This document shows positions 1 to 11,193 of a DNA stretch of 64,000 nucleotides, piece after piece. Every line of letters begins with the position of its first letter. The stretch's first letter is position 1. The notes beneath the pieces were generated by a model. The model was not told the DNA's origin. It made no database searches and saw nothing but the letters and a program-made list of their open reading frames with translations. The translations under genes and the position numbers were made by a program. The DNA is from Pteria penguin (taxonomy: Eukaryota; Mollusca; Bivalvia; Pterioida; Pteriidae). The DNA lies in the NCBI GenBank assembly GCA_035048485.1, contig CM068583.1:18389341-18453340 (forward strand). The letters are read 5' to 3'.

Positions 1-135
1 TATCCAAATAGCACTCACGACAATGCACGAGGTTAGACATTTGTGGACTCTGGAAACCAGAGATGAATCCAAACTATGATAGTCTAACAATAAAAAGATT
101 TAACACAACGACCGAATGTATCAGATAAATATGTA

Positions 136-1059
136 CCAGTGGCGTAGCTCGGCAGTGAAAAATGGGGGGAGGCACAACCTTCCAAAAGTGAAAAGCAAAA
201 AAAAAGGTGTCCCCAGCAGGCAACAAAGTCCGAAAAAGCTATTTTTAGCACAAAGGTCACAGTGAAGGTCTCAAGGTCATTGACCTTGTCCTGTGTCAAT
301 TGAAAGGGTTTCATTAGCGGAATATGCATGCCACATATGAAGTCTATCTTTTACGGTTCAAAAGTTATGGCGAAGGTTTACAACAGCCACCAGACAGGAC
401 AAAAACAATTTCAGTTTGAATTTATTCCAATTTCACTCTCTGAACATGGAAGTATAAGTCTTAAACTATACATCCTTGCTCTGAATGATGAAATAAAAGA
501 CGAATTATTTACTTTAGTGCTTTGGTGGCTACTATGGCTACTAATCAGCAACAAAACATGTTACAGTGTGGTTATTTTTATTTCACACTTTTATGCACAA
601 GTTAACTGGGTGGTATGCACATTAAAGGTCCGTGGTTGCTCATCATGTTACAATGTTCACACTTCAATACTTTCCAAAGAAAGCTTCACAGTGCTCGTTC
701 TTGCTGACGAATTGTCTTGCAATTTGAATGTCAGACACGTTATCAGTCAGAGTCTCATCTGAAAGACAGAGCACCGGTATGCCCCCGACGGGTGTTGAAC
801 CCGGACTTCTTGGTCACAACTCATCCACATAAAACCTTATCAGCAATTTTGTAGTTACGGATTAGAAATCAGACATTAAAAATATAAAAGAAAATAGATT
901 TACTTCGCTTAAAATCATAAAATGTCTTATTTAAGTTTATTTAAACTTTAAATATTACTCTAAAAGTGGGGTGGGGTGGGCACAAACATGGTTGTGCCCC
1001 CACTTTTCAAAGTGTGTGTGTGGGCACGTGCCCCCCCCCCCCTTTTCTCTTACGCCCTT
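136..1059. mobile_element. Non-autonomous DNA transposon with hAT-like termini
   Basis: The left end starts CAGTGGCGTAGC and the right end finishes TTACGCCCTTG, whose complement CAAGGGCGTAA matches the left end at most positions. Both ends are flanked by TGTAC (131-135 and 1060-1064), which may be a short target duplication. Poly-C/poly-G tracts and the words for 'GGGGCACA' recur near both ends in inverted orientation. The interior open frame (328-762) has no recognisable domain and is not called as a gene. A degraded minus-strand SINE-B piece lies inside. The superfamily is inferred only from the CAGTGGCG-type terminus. Confidence 0.5.
748..838 (-). repeat. SINE-B fragment (tRNA-derived), minus strand
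   Basis: The complement contains a polymerase III B-box-like stretch (GGGTTCAACACCCG) followed by the 'tctgtctttcagatgagac' SINE-B body word, in the order seen in the complete copies at 39140 and 43004. It is short and diverged, and is nested in the transposon at 136-1059. Confidence 0.5.
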
Positions 1060-1510
1060 GTGTACTATCCCTGTAAAGGTCATCAGCATGGAGTAGATGG
1101 AAGCCTATATATGTAAACTGTCATTGCGTATTCAGTGAACCACTTCCATGCAGAAATTGACTGCTTTGTCTTCTACGACAATGCCGAGCTCTCGGGAAAA
1201 ATGGACTCAAAAATCATAACCGATAGCTCAATCCTTGACATTTGCATTATAATGAAATATGGACGCTTGTGTACCTCCTATCCCGAGTTTTATTCAGATT
1301 GCTGCGATTATTTCTTTTGTTATATCATGAGATATATAGATTCATCGCACAATGATCGTCAAATTTTATCTGTACGGCAGAATAACAGTAATAATTGATG
1401 GATCTGTGCTTCAAGGGCCCGGACTCGTTGCACTGGTCAAAATTTTTAGGCCAGACACCAGGCAGGTGCTGTCACCATATACATGTAGGCCATATATGAC
1501 CATTTTCTAC

Positions 1511-1690
1511 GGGGCAGGATTTGGTGTAGTGGTTAAGCGCTTGGCTTGCGGCGCCGACGATCCGGGTTCGATTCCCGGGTTGCGCCACTATGTTTAAGAG
1601 GTTGGTATCCTCCTGCTTCCATGTCGCGATATAACTGAAATATTGTTGAAAGCGACGTAAAACACCAATCAACCAACCAACCAACCAACC
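1511..1690 (+). repeat. SINE-A copy 1 (tRNA-derived SINE with target-site duplication)
   Basis: A tRNA-like head carries an A box (TGGTGTAGTGGTTAAGCGC) and a B box (GGGTTCGATTCCC). It is followed by a body containing CATGTCGCGATATAACTGAA and AAGCGACGTAAAACACC, and ends in a (CAAC)n tail. A perfect 9-bp direct repeat ATTTTCTAC flanks it (1502-1510 and 1691-1699), showing target-primed retroposition. The body resembles the conserved central domains of broadly distributed invertebrate SINEs (MetaSINE-like), but the family assignment was not checked. Confidence 0.9.
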
Positions 1691-2119
1691 ATTTTCTACT
1701 CAGGGTTCCAGGAGCTACCAGTACACCTATTTTCAAAAATTTTCAGAAAGTTTTCAAAATCCATTGTTCGTACTTAAAACTACATATTTGATTACATTAT
1801 GATACATTTTGATTCATTGTTACTATAATTTTTCCAAAATCGTTGTTTCATAAACTTCATAAACTCAGTATTTCGTGTAAAATGGGTATTATCTCGGTCA
1901 CAAGTACATGTGGTGGAAAAATTAATGTAAACATGGCCAGGAATCGAAAGTAGAACAAGCGTTGAAAAAAAAAATTGATTATCTGCTAAAATTACGCAGT
2001 AACAGTTGGAGGTTTTGGATATTGTTTTTAAAATCGAAAATTTGTTATGTGACACAGAAGAAATGAGCGAGAGTAAGGAGCGATAACTCTGGGTAGCGGA
2101 ATGGTATATGACTGCACTT

Positions 2120-2505
2120 CGTCTCATTTGCGGACTAAAGCCGGTATGAAACATTGGATGAGGTGCTCAGCTCGTGACCTTGAGTTCCAGGGTTTGACTC
2201 CCGCTATAGGTACCAGTGGTGGATTTCACCACATATTTACAAGTAAAACCCCAGATTTGGCACCAAAAAAACCTCCCCCTTTTCGGAAATCCTGGAACTG
2301 AATACACATGTGCCCTGTTTTTCGGATAAAACTGTTAAAACCGAGTCACGGTAGACATGACACGCAAAATCCCTCGGCACTGCATCGGATGAGTTGCAAC
2401 GGTATAGATTTCAATACAATGCATCAAGCAGATGTCATATTGACCAGCACATAGATAAAAATATCCGAAGAGTGACCCATAACTGTGAAAACAGTAATCA
2501 CAATC
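2120..2505 (+). repeat. SINE-B, old and interrupted copy
   Basis: The SINE-B landmarks appear in order: a tRNA-like head with B-box-like GGGTTTGACTCCC, then 'tgttttTCGGAtaaaactg', 'ggtagacatgacacgcaaaatccct', 'gcatcggatgagttgcaac', 'caatgcatcaagcagatg', and a tail running to AATCAATC. The spacing is enlarged by about 80 bases near 2210-2290, and there are many mismatches to the copies at 39140 and 43004. Confidence 0.6.
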
Positions 2506-2598
2506 AATCTTTATAGCGGGCTAGGCCTAAATAAAGAGATGTGTATACATGTATTTGACTCCTTTCATAAACAAGGCGCCGCAATAAAAGTCGGATCA

Positions 2599-2677
2599 TG
2601 TAATAACATAGCCGCAAATAGTGGCCCTATGTGAATTCATATAGGGCCACTAGATCTACTTGCGGCTTGTAATAACA
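2599..2677. repeat. Small palindrome flanked by a 10-bp direct repeat
   Basis: A near-perfect two-part palindrome (GCCGCAA 2611-2617 with TTGCGGC 2660-2666; inner stem around GTGAATTCAT, 2620-2651) lies between two exact copies of TGTAATAACA (2599-2608 and 2668-2677). The direct repeats look like a target duplication around an insertion of about 59 bp. Confidence 0.6.
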
Positions 2678-2890
2678 GAGACATATGCATATAATACATC
2701 CGAGACATATATACACATTGTATATAAATCTCTGGTAATAAACAATGGCACCGTTTTAACGGTCATGTTATATAATGTATCTACCCAATGCAATGAATGT
2801 TTTTATCATTATTCCTCTTTATCTCTAACACGATGAAGCAAAAATTCAATAAAATTGGGATCGACGTTCCGAAATTAAACTAGACTGTAG

Positions 2891-2934
2891 CCGAGGCCTT
2901 CCGATGTGCCAAAGCACGAAGCGGAAAGCCTCGG
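2891..2934. repeat. Hairpin
   Basis: CCGAGGC ... TTCCG ... GTGC pairs with GCAC ... CGGAA ... GCCTCGG, giving a bulged stem of about 16 pairs in intergenic DNA 440 bp upstream of the TIR gene. No known RNA family was recognised. Confidence 0.45.
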
Positions 2935-3377
2935 GTACCAGGCTAAGGAGTTACATGCTCTTGCTTGCTATCGCAGAAACGAAAGTAGAAAGGGTGGTAA
3001 AATTACAACAATTCATCTACTCGTTTAAGATGAATGAATTCGGCGTTAGATTTGTAATTAGATATTATGACAAACATTAATGTGATTGATCAATGACTAT
3101 TTTCCTAGATAAATAACCAAATATGACGTGTATAGGCAAGATATATACCTTTGACTTTGTTAGCAAAGGGTTTTAAAAACAAGCAAACTAGGCACCATAT
3201 TCTAAATAAAATTTAACATTATACCCATTTTACTGTGGGGTGCTCCTAAGTCACAGGAGGGATATCCCGGGAAGAAGAAGATACCATCGATGCTGGGTCT
3301 ATCATCAGCTGATGACAGGCTTCAAGATTTGTAACTTGTAAGGGTAAAAACTGGTCATTTTAAAAACTCATTGAATT

Positions 3378-3918
3378 ATGACGACACCAGTACCTCTTGG
3401 AGGAGGGAAGCAGTATCATGCGTTAATTATATATAATCATGCAAGGATAAGAATTGCAGAAACGGAGGATACATTGCTAGCTAGAACAATTACAGAGGCT
3501 ATTGACAAAAAGCTTTCTTCATGGGGATACAACAAGACTTACTACCATGACAGAGATGCTCTACCTGGTAGAAATATTTTTAGTGAACTTTTCCGGACGA
3601 TAAAGTCATCAGAATGGATAATTGTAGTATTCACAAAAGGATTTTTACGAAATTGTTGGGGACAATATTCCCAAATGGCAGCATTTCAGGAGCTCATTAA
3701 CAGCTCAACCCCAACAGGGCCTGGAAGAAATTTTCTACCAGTGACTGTTGATCTCAAACATAGTGAAATTCCCGAACCTCTATGCATACAAAACCTATTG
3801 TGCATTGAAAGTGAAACATGGAGAAACAATGATTATGAAGTCTTTTCTAAATTAAAGGAAGCCATGGAAAATCATCTACCAGTGACTGATACTAGTTTGT
3901 CTCAATCTCCATTACAAA
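3378..3918 (+). CDS. TIR gene exon 1 (whole TIR domain)
   Basis: It encodes the complete TIR domain. The 3' splice boundary is ambiguous: A|GTTTGT occurs after 3918 and after 3894, and both leave one base, as exon 2 requires. If unspliced, the frame stops at 3948-3950, which would give a 190-residue TIR-only form. Confidence 0.75.
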
Positions 3919-6900
3919 GTTTGTATTGTTCAATAAACAGCTTTACATAATATTGTGTTTCTACTTTTATGAGTTAAATTGGGTTTAAGGGAAATTTTGT
4001 TATTTTAAAAGATGTAAGCTCATGATTGCAAAAAGAAAAAAAACCTGTTGTATATGCCTTTTCTTGAAAATGATATTAATAACCAAGGGCAGAATAGAAT
4101 ATTTTTCTTGGGGAAATGTGGTAAGGATTAAAACAGATTTAATATCAAATTCCAAAACTGAGGTTGGGTAACAAGGAATCAGAGAGACAATTACTTGTTG
4201 TAAACTGAATTTTGAAGTACTAACTAATTTCTACTGAATTTTTATACAATTCAGTTTATTCAACCAAATATATTGGTTTAAAAATTTATTATTTATTTCA
4301 TCAAGTTTCTTTCTTTATGAAAAGGAATTTTTATGACTTAAGAAATAAAAAGTCAAATAAATCCTTCTTATAAGATCAAGTAAAGAATTTTGTTTATCAT
4401 TTTTGTTTTGTAAGCCTTAAGTTTGTTATTATTTCAAAACACATATTTCCATCCTAGACCAAGTAAATTACATGTGTATTTATTGAAACTTTCCAAGTTG
4501 ATGAATTAAACTCAAGTTACATTTCAGTGTTGCATATTACATTCTATTTACATTCTCTTTTGATAAGAGAGCCTGTCACAAAAGATGAGATCAACAGATG
4601 AAGTTTCTTGAATTTTCTGGATTTCTTTCTTTAGTAGTGAATGCCAATCAGACAACATCTGCTAACATACTAGCAAATCCCTCAGAGACAAACAGAGACA
4701 GTGTAAGTCAACATACAGAAAAAATATTAGCAGCACCATCAAGAACTGTAACTCCTGCACACACCACACAAAGTGATAGTGGGAATCCATTGGGTATAGC
4801 AAGCGATGCAGGTACTGTAAAAAAGGCTTGAACATTTTTTTAAATTGTTAGATGCTTGAATGGAATTTATCGTTTAAAATTGTACAGTATTTTTATTTTA
4901 TTTCAAACTACCGGTATATCCTATGTGACTCGGGGCAGGCTTGGTATCGTGGTTAAGCGCTTGTCTTGCGGCGCCAACGATCCGGGTTCGATTCCCCGGT
5001 TGCGCCACTATGTTTAAGAGGTTAGTAACCTCCTGCTTCCATGTCGCGATATAACTGAAATATTGTTGAAAGCGACGTAAAACACCAATCAACCAACCAA
5101 ACAACCAACCTATGTGACTCGTAATCTTACATTGAAAAAGTATCTGTATCTTTTCATGATAGCAGCAGCTGGTAAGTTCTCCAAAACAGAATTTGTCAGG
5201 GAGTAAATGTAGTGACAGTATATAGAACAAACTTGAGGTTAAAAAAGTGGGAAAATGATAATCTTTATACAGTCTGTGATAGTGACTTCTCTTTATCAAT
5301 AGAGATCCAGATTTTGATCAAGTCTCTGGTTTGTTCCACTTGTCAAGACCAGTCTACATCATTTTGATATCCCCTTGTTTGTATCCCATGAAACTTTCTA
5401 GCATTAAACCTTCTAAACTTTCTAGCATGTAATGTAAGCTACTCCTTCATCTATCAAAATGTGGATATACTTAATGGCCATTGCTTCAGCAATCTTTCAA
5501 TTTTTTTTTTTCATTCTAGTCCCCTGCTGGTGAAACCGGAGGGGACTATAGTGTTTGTCTTTGTCCATCTGTCTGTCTGTTCGGATGGTTTCAGATGATA
5601 ACTTGAGGTAGGATTGACAAATATTGATGAAACTTCATACAGTGAGGGATTATGTAAAGTGCTTGCATGGGATTGTGTTTGGGGATAAAATGTCAAATAC
5701 TCAGGTCACTTATGCTAAAAATAGATTTTTGGTTTCCAGATCATTACTTCAGTTAGGATTGACAAATATTGTTGCAACTTTACACAGTGATGGTTCATGA
5801 AGTCTGCTTGCATGGGAATTTGTTTATGGCTAAAAGATCAAATATGAAGGTCACTGTTGCTAACTTCCAATGATATTTGTTTATGAATAGTTCTATTGCG
5901 GGATGGTCTGTCTGTCTAGGTCACTGTTGCTTAAAGATACATATGGTCTCCTGTAGCGTCTACTATAGTGATTAAAGTATCATCGTAAATTTGTTTAGTA
6001 CAGTATCTTTTGACTGCCCATCAGTATTAAATGCAGCTATCGCGTACAAATACGCTACACAACCCACGTTTTCCTTATCAGTTTTATTCATCTCGATTGA
6101 CCTCGGAAATATTCATTTGCATAATGCATGCATTGCACATGATACAAATTCTACTTTACATCATACTCATTATTTCTTTTTTTTCTTTTCCGAGTCACTT
6201 AGTGCAGAAGGCCGATTTCTTTTCTTTTTCTTTCTTATCTTTACCATTGTTGTTTTACTCTGTAAGCAAATGAATAATTTTAAGGTCACGTGCGTATTTT
6301 CCAGTCTCGTACGAATGTAAGTAGGCTAAATTTGAGGGTCGTATTTCTAACTTGCTGCAGCAATAACTGTATAACCAAGGCTTATTAGGTTTGGAGGTCG
6401 CTGCAGCTTATTATCTTTTCATAAGTAAAATAAGTTAGAAATATATTTTATTGTACCTCTGATTTTATAAAATTAGACATTATGTATCTTTAAAATAGAT
6501 TTTGGTTTCCAGATGATTACATGTTCTTTAGTTACAGTGGACCAATAGTGTTGAAACTTTACACAGTGATAGTTTATGGAGAGTGCTTGCAAGGGATTGT
6601 GTTTGGGGTCAAAAGGTCAAATATGTACGTCACTTTTTTAAAAAATAGTTTTTTGGTTTCTAGATGATAACTTGAGTTAGGAATTACCAATTTAGTTGAT
6701 ACTTCCTATAAAATAAACCCTGGACCTGTGAAAGGGACATGATAACTTTTCATATTTAAGTTTATATTAATAGTTTTTGTTATCACTTCATCTTGTAGAT
6801 GTTTAGTAACAGAAAGTCATCTATACCCTAGCTTTGTCGAGTATGTGGTCATGTTGTGCATGTACAATTTTGGTTTTGGTCCTTGACCCTAAGAACTGAA

Positions 6901-9900
6901 AAGGAGATGTGGTCTTTTTTGATTTATATAAGTCTATATACATAGATCTTGTAATACATCTCATAGAACATTAATCACAGAAATTCTACTATAGTCTCAT
7001 TTTGTAAGGTACATGTATGTGGTCTATTTGTTCATGTGCAAAATTTGTTCTGTTTTTTAACCCTTGGTCCTAGGAAAAGGGACACTGGTTCCATCGTACC
7101 TGTAGTTATTTTGATGTAACTTTACAGGAAGGATCTGCCGGGCAGCTTGTATGCACAAATAGTAAAAGAAATTGTGTTTATATCATCCAAAATGGCTGTC
7201 ATAGAGATGATTTTGATGGAAAATTAAACTGTTTTTTTATTGATTAAGTTAAGACTGGTAAAGTGAATGAGACTATGTTTTACATGCAAACTATTTGAGG
7301 CTCTTACAAATGAAGCACAAATCGATGAGCTTTTCACCTTTATCTTCACACTAGTATCAGTTGCTGACAGAGGAAAAGTATTTTACAAACACATCTCATT
7401 GTAATGTCTTTTTCAGCTGTAGATGACATTAGTTTGGATGCTGGTACACTCTTAAATCAAGACAGAACACCACAGACTCAAGGTCACTCTGAGGAGACAA
7501 GTGTTATGCCTATAGACAGCAATTACTCATCCATGCAGTCCAGCAGGTATTTTTTTATCTATGGAAAATGAGCAGAATCTTTAAATCAATCAGTGCTCAA
7601 GTTAGGATCAGATAAAAATTATTTAATAGTTTAATGTATATGTATAATGCCACTTGATATAATCTGCATTTCATATACAGTCAAACTTCGATATCTCGAA
7701 CACTGATATGTCAAATACCCGGGATATCTCGAAGTCAAACGTCGGTCCCGAAAAAATCCTTCATATGATGATTAAATTCACCCTGGATGTGTCGAACACT
7801 GATATGTTGAATACCATGCTTATCTCGAATACATTTTCAAGTCCCGACGTTCTTATTTACCCGGTTTATCTCGAAGTTGGCTTGTTATTGACAATATTTC
7901 CCGCGGCGTTTACCCTAAATGACAGGTCGATCGCATGGAGTGATGAATTGACCGTGTCCGCGTACAAAGCCGCAGTAATTACATAATCGATCGCGTCCGC
8001 GCGTACCCTGTTATTTATACCCCCAAAAATGATAGCTTATTAAACTCGACACAAAATTAGATAGTTAACATTAACTGTAATTAGTGCTTTTTCATACCTG
8101 CGTTGAAAGAAATTTCTTTACACTGTTCATTAATTATTACTATTTCCAATCCGTGTGTATGTCTTTGTATTTTATGCAAAGTAATAGTAATTAAATCAAA
8201 TTATGACGTGTGTCTTACGTGTTAGCCCGTCCTCGGTTTTAGGTATAGTATAAGACAGTTATATCCAGATTTGGATTTAAATTACGATGTTAATGAAAAG
8301 GAAACATGACGTTTTCAGTTTTGGAGTATATTCTCTATATATTCATAAAATATAAAAGGTATGATAAGATTTAGATTAATTATTTAGGAACAATACAATA
8401 TGCACATCTTCATGCGTATTTATTGATAAATATCTCATACATCTACTATAATAATCACAAATGTCAAATGAATCGGCATACATTAACAACTGCAAGATTT
8501 GTAATCCTAAACTCGAAATTTGGATATCTCGAACTACGGATATCTCGAAGTATTTTTTACGGTCCCTCCGACTTCGAGATAACAAGGTTTGACTGTAATT
8601 TTATTGACTGGATTGCAAAGCAAATCCGGTCTATGAATTGGCGAAAACTGTCTGTCAGTCCGTCTGTCCGCACGACCTCAACATTTTGCGTATAGCATTT
8701 GCGGATAGCTTGGTTTCTTTCATACCCTAAAGAGTACTTATGTCAGAGTTGGTATGTTTGTAGATACTTGAATGTTTATCCCACCAATTCAAAAATTTAG
8801 TGACCTTGACCTTGACTTTACGCTTCAGTGAACACACACTGTTTTTTGCCTTTAGCATGACGACTTGCATACTTGTATTGTTAATGTTAATGCAAAGCAA
8901 TTCTGGTCTTTAAATTGGCAAAATCGGTCCGTCCATCTGTCTGTCCATCCGTCTGTTGTCAGCATTTTGCATTTAGCATTTGCAATCCGGTCATGCCGTC
9001 CTTGATGGTTTCTTGTTTGAAATATGTTGCTATAAAGTCATGAGTACTTGGTTGCTTAAAACAGTCCTTGCAATTGTGCATGTGATAATAGATAATTCGA
9101 TATTGTGTTAAAATAGTTACAAAATACATGTTTCATGACCTCATGGCAAATAAAATCAATCAAATTTATTTGAAAAATTGTTAAAATTTTATTCAGACCC
9201 TGTAGTGGTATCAAAATGATTTTCCTAATTGCACACACTAAGAATGGTCAAAGTAGGCTTTCAACAAGGTTTTTAAAGACCCTACAAGATTATTTACTTA
9301 AATATGCCTTGTTCAACTGTGTTAAAATCTGGACAAATTAGCCAAATGTACTCAGATGCACAAATTGCTTGTGAGAATGAGTGTTTTATCTTTATATTTT
9401 CCATGATCAGAGAAGATGGGCATTTGGACTCTAGAAATTTAGAGGAAGATTTCCTATCAGTGAGCGAAAACAGAGCTGAGGAAACATCTCTTAAACAATT
9501 CTCTAGAAACAATCATGCTCAAGATGTGGTTGTACAAAATTATTCATCCATGACAAATACAGATGATTCTGATAGAGCAAATGGCAGACAAACCACTGCA
9601 AATAGCTCAAATGACCAATCATCTACACAAGCAACTTATGTTACTGACACAACACAGCAAGGTCAAGTTCTTGAAGAAGTCCAAAAGAGTAGGTCTGATG
9701 TTTTGCGTGCACAGAAAGTATGGAGCAACCCTATTACTTCCCTGGACTCTGCTTCTGATGGTTGTTTAAAAGCGCGTGTCACCAATGTGCCAGATCAGTC
9801 CCTTAGCAATGTTGAGAGAATTGTTTCCAAAGATGAAGAAAACTCAAAATCAGCTTCTGGGGAAGATTCTAAATCTTCAAAAGATAAATCAGGTGAATTT

Positions 9901-10362
9901 AATTTTACCTTTATTGTACAAGCAACCTGACCATGGTTTCAAAAAGATTCTAACCCACAACCTCATAATTACAATCTTAACTTGCTATCCACTGAATCAA
10001 ATCACTTGCATCTTCAATGCACAATCACTTTTATTGAAGGATAGGCTATAAAGAACTTGAGAATGAATTGTAGATTCTATTTGCATTGTCAAAGAAGGGA
10101 GAGAATTGTTCATATGAACGAAAGACGGATCTGTCTACATATATTTGATAGAATATATTTATAATGCAATTATTCTTACATTTTGATTAGGTTGGGTCCT
10201 TACATTTACTCAATACAAATTTTACAAGTACAATTCCATGTCATAAGCAATCTATATGTGTTGTTCTTTTCTTTCTCTTCAGGTGTACAGAAACAAATAT
10301 TGATTGGTATATGCAAGTCCATGGTTCATACAGTATTTTCTCCAGAAAACTTGTTCTTCTGA
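3378..10362 (+). CDS. TIR-domain protein, TIRAP-like adaptor candidate (5 exons)
   Basis: Exons: 3378-3918 (alternative donor after 3894), 4635-4811, 7417-7546, 9411-9892 and 10283-10362. All join in phase (1, 1, 2, 1) to one frame of 1410 nt, about 469 residues. An in-frame TGA directly precedes the ATG, fixing the start. Residues about 12-166 form a TIR domain: box 1 around YHALIIYN (13-20), box 2 RDALPG (59-64), and the Trp-Gly of the following helix (94-95). The RD-x-x-PG segment and the stretch after it resemble the Toll adaptor TIRAP more than receptor TIRs. The position expected for the catalytic Glu of NAD-cleaving TIRs (as in SARM1) appears to be Ser98, so a scaffolding role is more likely than NADase activity. 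The remaining roughly 290 residues are low-complexity and Ser/Thr/acidic/Lys-rich, with no signal peptide or membrane segment, so the protein is probably cytosolic. Orthology to TIRAP is not established; it could be one of the lineage-expanded bivalve TIR proteins. Confidence 0.75.
4635..4811 (+). CDS. TIR gene exon 2
   Basis: The acceptor is TTTCTTTCTTTAG|TAG, a tandem NAGNAG site: use of the second AG (exon from 4638) removes one codon and keeps the frame. The donor is GCAG|GTACTG. It encodes a Ser/Thr/Asn-rich linker with no domain. Confidence 0.7.
4933..5110 (+). repeat. SINE-A copy 2, in TIR gene intron 2
   Basis: Same head, body and (CAAC)n tail as the copy at 1511, with only scattered differences. 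It is flanked by the perfect 11-bp duplication TATGTGACTCG (4922-4932 and 5111-5121), so the insertion is young. Confidence 0.92.
5518..6760 (+). repeat. Dispersed repeat with internal re-iterations (GTCTGTCTGT / GATGATAACTTGAG family)
   Basis: Units of the form 'ggttTCAGATGATAACTTGAG..AGGATTGACAAATATTGATGAAACTTCA..CAGTGA..' recur at about 5585, 5735, 6505 and 6655, and the same family reappears at 10645-11120. It begins 'gaggggactatagtgtttgtctttgtcc'. It fills most of intron 2 of the TIR gene. No coding capacity was seen, and the element class is unknown. Confidence 0.6.
7417..7546 (+). CDS. TIR gene exon 3
   Basis: The acceptor TTTTTCAG|CTGTAG completes a GCT codon with the base left by exon 2. 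The donor AGCAG|GTATTT leaves two bases. The frame is open throughout and encodes an Asp/Gln/Ser/Thr-rich segment with no domain. Confidence 0.75.
7678..8597. mobile_element. Pogo/Tigger-like MITE in TIR gene intron 3
   Basis: The left end CAGTCAAACTTCGATATCTC and the right end GAGATAACAAGGTTTGACTG are inverted copies flanked by TA on each side, the target duplication typical of Tc1/mariner-pogo elements. Subterminal words 'ATCTCGAA' recur repeatedly (7692, 7728, 7830, 7868, 8525, 8552) in both orientations. It is about 920 bp with no transposase frame; the longest internal frame has no domain. Confidence 0.8.
8606..9030. repeat. Dispersed GTCTGTCCGTCTG / GACCTTGACCTTG repeat
   Basis: Two diverged tandem units each contain 'tgcaaagcaa.tccggtct.tgaattggc', a run of GTCYGTC words and 'cattttgcgtttagcatt'. 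The same family occurs at 11833-12235 and 24905-25425. It is non-coding. Confidence 0.55.
9411..9892 (+). CDS. TIR gene exon 4 (large low-complexity exon)
   Basis: The acceptor is TTTTCCATGATCAG|AGAAGA and the donor is AATCAG|GTGAAT. It encodes about 160 residues rich in Ser, Asp, Glu, Asn, Gln and Lys, ending in an acidic/basic Ser-Lys cluster. The composition suggests an intrinsically disordered tail. No domain was recognised. Confidence 0.75.
10283..10362 (+). CDS. TIR gene exon 5 (terminal)
   Basis: A strong pyrimidine tract and acceptor (TTTTCTTTCTCTTCAG) precede the exon. The joined frame gives 26 residues and a TGA at 10360-10362. No AATAAA was seen close downstream, so the 3' end of the transcript is not located. 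Confidence 0.65.
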
Positions 10363-10644
10363 ATTTGAAAAGATATATTCAAGTCACCAAGTGAGGATAC
10401 AGATGTATTGCAGCTAGAATATCGCAGACAATCAGTTTAAAACTATCAATTTACACACATTTGCCGTGTTTGATTTAGGGTAATTTATGCTGCCAGTTCT
10501 CTCTACCATTAGAGAGCTATTGTTTAATCATATTGGTTTTATGGCAAAGTGGGTTACTGTGTAACCAATGGAAAAAGCCACTTTAAGATATCACTTTGTC
10601 TAACATCTGTCTATTTTATAGGGAGTCACATTGTTGAAAAATGA

Positions 10645-11120
10645 AATTGGAGGAGACTACAGTGTTTGACTTTGTCTGTCTGTCTGTCCGTCTGGACAGA
10701 GATAACTTAAATTAGGATTGACCAATATTAATGAAACTTCACACAGTGATAGTTTATGTAGAGTGCTTGTATGGGATTGAATTTAGGGTCAAAAGGACAA
10801 ATATGTAGGTCACTTGCTAAAAAAAGATTTTTGGGTTTTCAGATGATAACTTAAGTTAGGAATATCTAATTTAGTTGATACTTCATATAATGTTAGTTTA
10901 TGAACACTTCTAGTGTAGGATTGTGTTTCCCGTCAAAAGGTAAATTATTTAGGTCAATTGATGAAAATAGAGTTTGGGTTTCCTGATGCAATCTCTTTAC
11001 AACTTGATCTATCACCCTCCATAGTTTTTTTTTTTATATTCACTACCAGAGATTGTTCCAGATGATAACTCCAGTAAGGATGATACCAATGTTGATGAAA
11101 CTTCACACAGTAATAGTTTA
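10645..11120 (+). repeat. Second copy of the GATGATAACTTGAG repeat family
   Basis: Starts 'ggaggagactacagtgtttgactttgtctgtctgtctg' and carries the same re-iterated unit as 5518-6760 (about 10698, 10840 and 11057). It lies downstream of the TIR gene. Confidence 0.6.
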
Positions 11121-11125
11121 TGAAT

Positions 11126-11150
11126 AGTGTTTCCATTGATGGAAATACTA

Positions 11151-11193
<43 letters not shown>

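Noticed and set aside
328..762. 144-codon open frame as a gene
   Set aside because: It lies wholly inside a transposon, starts in repetitive sequence, has no domain and no splice context.
1511..1590. tRNA gene
   Set aside because: A and B boxes are present, but the anticodon arm does not close and the sequence continues into a SINE body with target duplications. The same applies at 4933, 54504, 39140, 43004, 46632, 56473 and 56640.
9563..10051. Alternative frames over TIR exon 4
   Set aside because: They conflict with the phase-consistent exon model and do not carry the splice-linked frame.
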